Shown here in pieces: positions 1 through 4,541 of a stretch of DNA of 8,934 nucleotides. Position numbers and translations under genes: made by a program. The DNA lies in assembly GCA_035264445.1 (NCBI GenBank), contig DATFQE010000095.1, positions 1-8,934 on the forward strand. The letters run 5' to 3'. The DNA is from DATFQE01 sp035264445 (GTDB lineage Bacteria > Actinomycetota > Thermoleophilia > Gaiellales > Gaiellaceae). The notes beneath the pieces were generated by a model that saw only the letters and a list, made by a program, of their open reading frames with translations, ran no database searches and had not been told where the DNA came from. Numbering within the stretch: the first letter of the stretch is position 1; each line of letters opens with the position of its first letter.

Positions 1-153
1 CGGAATCGCCGGCAATCGATCGACCGGCCACTCCAGCTCGCCACGTGTAATCGCCGCCGCATGCACGCGCACCAACACCTCGCCCGGATCCGGCGACGGC
101 GTCTCGATCTCCTCAACCTTCAAGCCGTCATCGTGCAGCCGCACCGCTAGCAC
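1..153 (-). CDS. MDR-superfamily NADP-dependent oxidoreductase / quinone reductase-like, N-terminal fragment
   Basis: Only the first 51 residues lie in the window; the gene continues past the left edge. The reading frame gives MLAVRLHDDGLKVEEIETPS, then PDPGEVLVRVHAAAITRGEL and EWPVDRLPAIP. This is the typical N-terminal GroES-like fold of medium-chain dehydrogenases/reductases: an AVR strand, a PxPGEVLVRVHAAA segment and a following R/P-rich loop. There is no Cys at the usual catalytic-zinc position after HAAAI, which points to the zinc-free quinone oxidoreductase (QOR-like) branch that reduces quinones or enones with NADPH. That subfamily call is inference from a short piece. The start is taken as GTG because AGGGGAG lies 4 bases upstream and no ATG is in frame nearby. 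It lies about 100 bp downstream of the cupin gene on the same strand and may be co-transcribed with it. Confidence 0.72.
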   Translation of the reverse strand, partial: MLAVRLHDDGLKVEEIETPSPDPGEVLVRVHAAAITRGELEWPVDRLPAIP

Positions 154-157
154 ACCG

Positions 158-164
158 CTCCCCT
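158..164 (-). promoter_or_regulatory. Shine-Dalgarno deciding the GTG start of the oxidoreductase
   Basis: On the minus strand AGGGGAG precedes GTG (151-153) by 4 bases. The frame upstream is open but contains no ATG, GTG or TTG with a comparable ribosome binding site, so this site fixes the start. Confidence 0.5.
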
Positions 165-256
165 GCTGCCCCAGTTGGACTTCGTTCGGCAGGAGATCTT
201 CCCATCGACCACCCTCCTGCTCGGAGGCGTCGCCTGGGGGATGTTCCGTTGAAGAC

Positions 257-811
257 CTAGCCCCAGGGCAGGCGGGACCAGTACGGCGGCCGCTCTCGCC
301 GGAACCGCTCGGCCGCCGCATAGACCTGCCCTGGATCGGATGTCTCCTTCTCCACGCTCGCGCCGTAGCGCGCCGCGAGCTCTGACACCGGGTACCGCGC
401 TTCGGGGCCCAAGCGTGCGCCGACCATCAGGATCACGCACGGCCTGTCGCCAGCACCCACGAAGGCGTGCTCCGTCCAGGGGGGAGAGTGGAAGAAGTCC
501 CAGGGCCGGAGGCGTCGCTCCTCGCCCTCGACGAGCAGCCTGCACCCGCCGGCCAGAACGAGGAACGCCTCTTGATTCGACTCGGCGTGATACACGCCGC
601 TCTGGCCAGGCTCCAGGACAGTCACGTTGATTCCAAGCTGCGCGAACTCGACCGGCGGATCGCCGTACTCGCTCTCGAACCAGCACGCCGCGCCTCTCGT
701 CTCCGAAGAGAACCATTCGGCATCGCGCACGTTGACGACGAACCAGCCCTCCGTGACTGGTGCAAGTCCGGAGCCGGACTCCTCAAGCCGCGCTTCGGCC
801 ACGAACCCCAT
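257..811 (-). CDS. Cupin-domain protein
   Basis: A 184-residue single-domain cupin. The conserved beta-barrel is seen at about residues 60-135. Motif 1 is GVYHAESNQEAFLVLAG (72-88), with H75, E77 and E81 as likely metal ligands; the second position of the usual HxH is Glu. Motif 2 is RPWDFFHSPPWTEHAF (102-117), with H115 as the fourth ligand, followed by a CVILMVGAR strand (125-133). The C-terminal 45 residues are charged and extend beyond the barrel, ending PPYWSRLPWG. Cupins of this type bind a divalent metal and may be small-molecule oxygenases, isomerases or ligand sensors; nothing here fixes a substrate. ATG at 811 is the first start in frame, since upstream codons back to a TAG at 872-874 contain no ATG, GTG or TTG. 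The ribosome binding site is weak. The gene starts 60 bases after the proline-rich gene ends and could be read from the same transcript. Confidence 0.85.
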   Translation of the reverse strand: MGFVAEARLEESGSGLAPVTEGWFVVNVRDAEWFSSETRGAACWFESEYGDPPVEFAQLGINVTVLEPGQSGVYHAESNQEAFLVLAGGCRLLVEGEERRLRPWDFFHSPPWTEHAFVGAGDRPCVILMVGARLGPEARYPVSELAARYGASVEKETSDPGQVYAAAERFRRERPPYWSRLPWG

Positions 812-871
812 TCTCGCAGCCCAAGCGATGCGTGCCTGGTGTGGGCGACGGTGCTCTCCCGGGGCGGCTAG

Positions 872-1471
872 CTAGGTCCGGGCGCGGAAGACCCCCGTCG
901 AGACGGTCAGGAAGACCGTGTCGGCGAGCACCAGGACGAATAGCGCGAGGCCGCCGGCGAGCAGCGTCCCGTTCACGGACGATGCCTCCTCGCGCGGCAG
1001 GAGGGCGGCCGCCGCGGCTCGTCTGGCACGCGAGGCGGCGTTGTGCTTCTTCCTGACCCCCTTCAGCTTGGCAGCCTTCGCCGCCGAGCGGTCCTTGTGA
1101 ACGGCTCGCGGTGGGGGCGGCGCCGGCGGCGTCTGGAGGACGGGCGGCGCGGCGGGAGGCGAAACCACCACAGGAGGCGGCGGCGTGACGGCAGCCGGTT
1201 GCGGCGCCGGAGGAGGCGGCTGAACGGCCGGCGGCGAGGGAGGCGGCGACGCGGCGGGAGGCGGCGTGGCGGGCGGCGGCGGCGGCGTCTGTGTCGTCGG
1301 TGTCGGGGACTGCGGTTTCTGCGGCTCGGGGGCGGGGCCGATGCCCTTCTTCGGTGCAGGCTCGGGCTTTGGCTGCGCCAACGCTGCCGGTGTGACCAGG
1401 AACGAGCCCGCGCAGCAGACGACCACGGCCACCGCTGCTTGCCACCGCAATCCACTGACGACGCGTCTCAA
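872..1471 (-). CDS. Secreted proline-rich protein with basic stalk and C-terminal membrane anchor
   Basis: I do not recognise a named family; the 199 residues have a clear plan. Residues 1-32 form a signal peptide: MRRVVSGLRW, a hydrophobic core, then a likely cleavage site after TPAALA. Residues 34-122 are almost entirely Pro, Ala, Val, Gln and Thr with runs such as PPPPPATPPP, a low-complexity extended spacer. Residues 123-160 are strongly basic (KDRSAAKAAKLKGVRKK and SRARRAAAAA). Residues 169-192 are a hydrophobic helix, followed by a short RART tail. After cleavage the topology should be an outward Pro/basic region held by one C-terminal helix. LPREE (158-162) before the helix resembles a sortase site only loosely and lacks LPxTG. 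A wall-spanning spacer or anionic-polymer binder is inference. The start is TTG, chosen because AAGGGGGG lies 4 bases upstream and the signal peptide then begins with MRR. A TTGACA promoter lies just upstream. Confidence 0.72.
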   Translation of the reverse strand: MRRVVSGLRWQAAVAVVVCCAGSFLVTPAALAQPKPEPAPKKGIGPAPEPQKPQSPTPTTQTPPPPPATPPPAASPPPSPPAVQPPPPAPQPAAVTPPPPVVVSPPAAPPVLQTPPAPPPPRAVHKDRSAAKAAKLKGVRKKHNAASRARRAAAAALLPREEASSVNGTLLAGGLALFVLVLADTVFLTVSTGVFRART

Positions 1472-1475
1472 CGAG

Positions 1476-1483
1476 CCCCCCTT
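1476..1483 (-). promoter_or_regulatory. Shine-Dalgarno deciding the TTG start of the proline-rich protein
   Basis: Minus-strand AAGGGGGG sits 4 bases before TTG (1469-1471). It supports this uncommon start; no in-frame ATG gives a complete signal peptide. Confidence 0.55.
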
Positions 1484-1501
1484 GGCTCTCTCCCGACAGG
1501 C

Positions 1502-1530
1502 GGTTTAATCGATTTGGGCCGCCGTGTCAA
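1502..1530 (-). promoter_or_regulatory. Predicted sigma-70-type promoter for the proline-rich gene
   Basis: On the minus strand a perfect TTGACA (-35, 1525-1530) is followed at 17 bases by TAAACC (1502-1507), or at 16 by TTAAAC, a poor -10 in an otherwise AT-enriched patch. The expected transcript would begin near 1495 and leave a leader of roughly 20-25 bases carrying the AAGGGGGG site. The -35 hexamer contains the TGA stop of the upstream small membrane gene (1527-1529). The -35 match is strong, the -10 weak. Confidence 0.45.
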
Positions 1531-1706
1531 TCGCGATGCGGACGGGACCTCAGCCGCGTCGCCCAGAACCACCCGATCAGGAAGACGACGTAGGCGGCGC
1601 CGAACCCGAGCCCGAGCCGAAGCATCAGGCGCCGGTTCTGCTGACCCGAATCCTCCTGATACTGCGACGCAGCCATTTGTGTGACTGGATCTACCCACCG
1701 TTTCAC
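1527..1706 (-). CDS. Small single-helix membrane protein (hypothetical)
   Basis: This is a short open frame of about 59 residues with no family I recognise. From GTG at 1706 it reads MKRWVDPVTQMAASQYQEDS, then GQQNRRLMLRLGLGF and a hydrophobic helix GAAYVVFLIGWFWATRL, ending RSRPHRD. Arg residues flank both sides of the helix. AGGCGGA lies 8 bases before the GTG, a reasonable ribosome binding site; ATG at 1676 would give 49 residues but has no such site. The frame stays open back to 1937, with ASQY/PSQY recurring in phase (see the repeat cluster), so a longer 136-residue product cannot be excluded. I think the upstream part is more likely non-coding because its composition is unlike the neighbouring genes. 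The gene is the first minus-strand unit of the divergent region shared with the sigma factor. Confidence 0.42.
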   Translation of the reverse strand: MKRWVDPVTQMAASQYQEDSGQQNRRLMLRLGLGFGAAYVVFLIGWFWATRLRSRPHRD

Positions 1707-1837
1707 GGCGGGATCCGCCTGTAAATAGGCCGCTCGCCGGTACTGCGACGCACGGACGATATGCGGCGAGATACCGCGTGATACTAACGCAGATCGCGAT
1801 GCTGATACTGGAAACCGAATGGCATGATACTGCGACG
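1657..1837. repeat. Cluster of TGATACT / TACTGCGACG short repeats
   Basis: Exact TGATACT (AGTATCA on the other strand) occurs at 1657-1663, 1779-1785, 1803-1809 and 1825-1831. Near copies are CGGTACT at 1738-1744 and AGATACC at 1769-1775. The longer core TACTGCGACG is exact at 1660-1669, 1741-1750 and 1828-1837. All exact copies have the same orientation. Core starts are 81 and 87 bases apart, both multiples of three, so in the minus-strand frame they encode recurring ASQY/ASQY/PSQY. They may be binding sites for a regulator, a degenerate dispersed element or a weak protein repeat; the sequence does not decide. The cluster overlaps the 5' part of the small membrane gene and its upstream region. 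Confidence 0.5.
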
Positions 1838-2092
1838 GCATCGCCTGTAGTGGAGCCAAATCAGGCCCAATCGGCTCCGGAGCGGCCGCAGTTGCGGACG
1901 TCATGGGAACGATCGGAGAAATCGAAATGGCGAGCACCCCGAGACGGGCCAGAAGACGGGATGGGTGTTTCGAAGTTCTGATAATTGGTAGATACCCACG
2001 TCAACGATTGCCAAGACGCAATTGGTCGTTTGAATTTTGCGAAGAGAACAGCTATCGTCGCGCCGGGAGAACACGCGACGTCGGGGAGGGTC
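1707..2092. other. Divergent intergenic region between the small membrane gene and the sigma factor
   Basis: This is the largest stretch without a convincing gene and is visibly lower in G+C than its surroundings. It holds most of the TGATACT repeat cluster in its left half. On the plus side, GTTTCG at 1967-1972 and TGGTAG at 1986-1991 are 13 bases apart. This is a weak match to the GTTT..GGGTAT pattern of SigB-type promoters and would suit self-activation by the sigma factor. TTGCCA at 2008-2013 is a weak alternative -35. I see no strong hairpin or RNA gene. Open frames here are short, overlap one another and lack ribosome binding sites. Confidence 0.5.
2083..2089 (+). promoter_or_regulatory. 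Shine-Dalgarno for the sigma factor start
   Basis: GGGGAGG precedes ATG (2093-2095) with a short 3-base spacer. It favours ATG 2093 over the in-frame TTG at 1985, which has no ribosome binding site and would add a 36-residue N-terminus of non-coding character. Confidence 0.45.
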
Positions 2093-2770
2093 ATGTCCGT
2101 CACTGCTGCGATTCGGCCGGTGCCCAGGCCGGCCGGGAGGCCGGAGCCACGCACGTCCGCATCACGCCACGCCGCCGTCCGTGAGCTGCTGCGCGACTAC
2201 CACCGCCACGGAGACCTGCGCGCCCGGGCGCGCCTGATCCAGCAATACCTCCCGCTCGTGCGGCGTCTCGCGCGCCGGTACGTCGGGCACGGAGAGCAAC
2301 TCGACGATCTCGTCCAGGTGGGGTCGATCGGACTGATCAAGGCGATCGACCGCTTTCAGCTCGACCGCGGGGTCGATCTCGCGACCTACGCGATTCCGAC
2401 GATCGACGGCGAGATCAAGCGCCACCTCCGCGACCGGGCGTGGCCCGTGCGGATACCCCGCCGCCTCCAGGAGCTCGATCCGACGCTGCGAGCGCGGGTC
2501 GCCGAGGTCGTCGACGGTCACAACGGCGAGTTCGACGGCGACAGCGCCCTCGAGCAGGGATACGAGCGCGGCGAGGACCGGATTCTGCTCAGGCACGGGT
2601 TCCACGTCCTCGACGACCGGGAGCGGCTGCTGCTCCGGCTGGCGTACTTCGAGGACCTCAGCCAGGCGAAGATCGCGAAGCGCGTCGGCATCTCGCAGAT
2701 CCACGTTTCTCGCCTCACGCGCCGTGCGCTGGCGAAGCTCCGCGCCGAGATCGGCAGCGCGGCCGCGTGA
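2093..2770 (+). CDS. SigB/SigF-type sigma-70 family factor with shortened region 3
   Basis: This is an RNA polymerase sigma subunit of 225 residues that would redirect transcription to stress or development promoters. Region 2 spans about 47-120: ARLIQQYLPLVRRLARRY, then QLDDLVQVGSIGLIKAIDRF (69-88) and VDLATYAIPTIDGEIKRHLR (94-113). This is the signature of the general-stress/sporulation group, with RDRAWPVRIPRRLQEL following. Region 4 spans about 165-217 and contains a clear helix-turn-helix: LSQAKIAKRVGISQIHVSRL (189-208), then TRRALAKLR. Between RRLQEL and LDDRE there are only about 44 residues, roughly half of what SigB/SigF proteins of Bacillus or Mycobacterium carry, and the LGRSP-type sigma3 segment is missing. 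No anti-sigma or anti-anti-sigma gene is adjacent, so control would come from elsewhere or from its own promoter. The next gene has an independent promoter. Confidence 0.88.
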   Translation: MSVTAAIRPVPRPAGRPEPRTSASRHAAVRELLRDYHRHGDLRARARLIQQYLPLVRRLARRYVGHGEQLDDLVQVGSIGLIKAIDRFQLDRGVDLATYAIPTIDGEIKRHLRDRAWPVRIPRRLQELDPTLRARVAEVVDGHNGEFDGDSALEQGYERGEDRILLRHGFHVLDDRERLLLRLAYFEDLSQAKIAKRVGISQIHVSRLTRRALAKLRAEIGSAAA

Positions 2771-2778
2771 AAGCTGCC

Positions 2779-2806
2779 TTTACCAGGCGGATTTAGCCCC
2801 TACAAT
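2779..2806 (+). promoter_or_regulatory. Predicted sigma-70-type promoter for the HicB-like gene
   Basis: TTTACC (2779-2784, 4 of 6 match to TTGACA) and TACAAT (2801-2806, 5 of 6 match to TATAAT) are separated by 16 bases. They lie just after the sigma factor stop and 47 bases before the next start, giving a leader of about 40 bases. The position in an otherwise GC-rich gap supports a real promoter, so this gene need not be read through from the sigma gene. Confidence 0.6.
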
Positions 2807-2852
2807 GCTGAGGCGTGAAGCGCTTCTTCAGAAGCCTGCGACGGAGGGGAGG

Positions 2853-3452
2853 ATGAGCACCGTTCGCAAGCAGCAGCCCGCCGGCTCGGCCGAGGACTAC
2901 ACGAGCCTGCCCTACCACCTCCTCCTCGTCCGGGACGGAGAGGACAAGGCCAAGCCGTGGACGGCCTCGGTGGAGGAGCTGCCGGGCTGCACGAGCCACG
3001 GGAAGACCTCGGAAGAGGCGCTCGACGGGATCGAGGCGGCGATGGCGAAGTGGATCGGCATCGCGCTCGAGGAGGGCCGAGAGATCCCGGAGCCCAAGTC
3101 CGCGGCGACCCACAGCGGACGCCTCCTCCTGCGGATGCCGAAGACGCTGCATGCCGACCTCACGCGAGCATCCGAGCGCGAGGGCGTCAGCCTCAACCAG
3201 TTCATCACCGACGTGCTCGCGAGCGCGATCGTCTGGCGTGGCCGGGCGAACTCCGGCGCTCCGGGCGCGACGTCGCCGTCGTCGCCGCTCCAGGCGCCCG
3301 GAGCCGAGGGCCTGACGACCGAACGCGCGGGCGCCTCGCGCAAGCGTTCACGCAACGCGACCCTCATCACAGCGGCGCTGGCGGCGAACTTCATCATCGT
3401 CGCGATCGCCGGGATCGTCGCCATCCTCGTCCTCATCACCGCCTGGCTGTAG
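2853..3452 (+). CDS. Orphan HicB-like protein with C-terminal transmembrane helix
   Basis: A 199-residue protein. Residues 18-82 match the HicB RNase-H-like fold: YHLLLVRDGE, PWTASVEELPGC (35-46), then GKTSEEALDGIEAAMAKWIG and a LEEGREIPEP close. Residues 88-128 form a ribbon-helix-helix DNA-binding segment: SGRLLLRMPKTLHADLTRAS and EREGVSLNQFITDVLASAIV. In known systems HicB neutralises the HicA mRNA interferase and represses its own operon. No HicA-like frame lies on either side (83-base gap upstream, 9-base gap downstream), so it is an orphan here. After about 30 low-complexity residues comes a basic patch (RKRSRN, 163-168) and then a 28-residue hydrophobic helix to the C-terminus (171-198), an arrangement I do not associate with HicB. 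ATG is chosen because GGAGGGG lies just upstream. It could be a membrane-tethered regulator instead of an antitoxin; that is inference. Confidence 0.82.
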   Translation: MSTVRKQQPAGSAEDYTSLPYHLLLVRDGEDKAKPWTASVEELPGCTSHGKTSEEALDGIEAAMAKWIGIALEEGREIPEPKSAATHSGRLLLRMPKTLHADLTRASEREGVSLNQFITDVLASAIVWRGRANSGAPGATSPSSPLQAPGAEGLTTERAGASRKRSRNATLITAALAANFIIVAIAGIVAILVLITAWL

Positions 3453-3461
3453 AGCGCCGCG

Positions 3462-4541
3462 GTGATCGAGCGGAGCGGGGCGTCGCGTCTGATCGGCGCG
3501 CCCACCGTTGAGCTCGTCGACGGGCTGGAGCCGCTCCGCGATGCCTGGGACGGGCTGACCGCGAACGGCGACAACATCTTCGCCAGCTGGGACTGGAATG
3601 AGCTCTGGTGGCGCCACTACGGCGGCGGGCGACGACTCCGCGTCGCGGTGGCGACGCGCGACGGTGACGTCGAGGCGATCGTGCCGCTGTTCTTCTGGTC
3701 GGGGCGGCCGCTGCGGCTTCTACGACTGGTCGGGCACGGCCACGGAGACCGCCTCGGGCCGATCTGCGACCGCGACGAGCCCGGGGCGGCGGAGCACGCG
3801 CTCCGGGAGGCGCTTCGAGCGGTCCCGCACGACCTCTTCGTCGGCGACTGGCTCGCCGGCGGCCGCGGCTGGGCCGCAGCGCTGGGAGGCCGCGTGCTCC
3901 GCACCACCGGCTATCCGATTCTGGCGCTCGAGGGCCGCTCGTGGGACGACGTCCTCGCTGGCACGAGCCCGCGCTTCCGCAAGAACGTGCGCCAGTCGCG
4001 GAATCGCCTCGAGCGGCGGCACGCGGTCAGCTTTCGGTCTCCGGACGCGGAGACGCTCGAGGGCGACCTCGACACGCTCTTCGGTCTGCATCGCGCGCGC
4101 TTCGTCGACCATGGCAGCTGCCACTTCTGCGGCGACTACGAGCCTTTCCAGCGCGAGTTCGCGACGCTGGCGTTCGAGCGCGGCTGGCTGCGCCTGCTCC
4201 TGCTCGAGCTGGACGGAGAGGCAGTCGCGGCGGAGTTCGGCTTCCTCTTCCACGACGTCTACTTCGCCTACCAGGGCGCGCGGAATCCCAAGTGGGACAA
4301 GGAGTCGGTGGGCTTCGTCGTCGAGGTCGAGACGATCCGCCGCTCGCTGGAGGAGGGAGCTGTCGAGTTCCGCTTCCTCGGGGGCGAGGAGGCGTACAAA
4401 TACCGCTTCCCCACCGTGGACCCGCGGCTCGAAACCGTCGTCGCAGGACGAACGGCGCGCGGACGTCTGGCGGGTGCGACGCTGGCCACCGCGTGGCGCG
4501 TTCCGGGCGGCGAGACCCTAATGCGGCGCGTCGGCGCCTAG
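3462..4541 (+). CDS. CelD/BcsL-type GNAT acyltransferase (Acetyltransf_6-like)
   Basis: A 359-residue protein of the GNAT/FemAB-like superfamily often found in cellulose, capsule and exopolysaccharide loci, where it is thought to transfer an acyl group to a sugar or lipid-linked substrate. Visible features are IFASWDWNELWWRHYGGG (39-56), which opens the N-terminal half-domain; IVPLFFWSGRPLRLLRLVG (73-91); FRKNVRQSRNRLER (172-185), the typical basic helix; LFGLHRARF (206-214); LRLLLLELDGEAVAAEFGF (243-261), the acyl-CoA-binding strand region; VYFAYQGARNPKWDKESVGF (266-285); and FRFLGGEEAYKYRF (303-316), the hallmark end of the domain. HGSCHFCGDYE (217-227) holds two cysteines. There is no signal peptide, so it should be cytoplasmic. 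The start is GTG, 9 bases after the HicB-like stop, with no clear ribosome binding site, suggesting translational coupling. Its stop overlaps the stop of the convergent lipoprotein gene within CTAG. Confidence 0.82.
   Translation: MIERSGASRLIGAPTVELVDGLEPLRDAWDGLTANGDNIFASWDWNELWWRHYGGGRRLRVAVATRDGDVEAIVPLFFWSGRPLRLLRLVGHGHGDRLGPICDRDEPGAAEHALREALRAVPHDLFVGDWLAGGRGWAAALGGRVLRTTGYPILALEGRSWDDVLAGTSPRFRKNVRQSRNRLERRHAVSFRSPDAETLEGDLDTLFGLHRARFVDHGSCHFCGDYEPFQREFATLAFERGWLRLLLLELDGEAVAAEFGFLFHDVYFAYQGARNPKWDKESVGFVVEVETIRRSLEEGAVEFRFLGGEEAYKYRFPTVDPRLETVVAGRTARGRLAGATLATAWRVPGGETLMRRVGA

Noticed and set aside
147..716. Minus-strand frame of 189 codons overlapping the cupin gene
   Set aside because: It is Arg-rich and low in recognisable motifs, and it lies in another frame of a well-supported cupin gene.
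1255..1295. GGCGGC-rich tract resembling a trinucleotide repeat or GC-rich regulatory element
   Set aside because: It is explained by proline codons on the minus strand in the low-complexity part of the proline-rich protein.
872..1471. Sortase-anchored wall protein, from LPREE before the C-terminal helix
   Set aside because: The motif lacks the Thr-Gly of LPxTG and the tail is only four residues, so a simple membrane anchor is the safer reading.
1043..1684. Plus-strand frame of 213 codons opposite the proline-rich gene
   Set aside because: Its long Arg/Gly-only tracts are the antisense reading of proline codons; there is no ribosome binding site or domain.
1985..2092. 36-residue N-terminal extension of the sigma factor from TTG 1985
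   Set aside because: There is no ribosome binding site at the TTG and the extension does not look like sigma sequence, while ATG 2093 has GGGGAGG in front.
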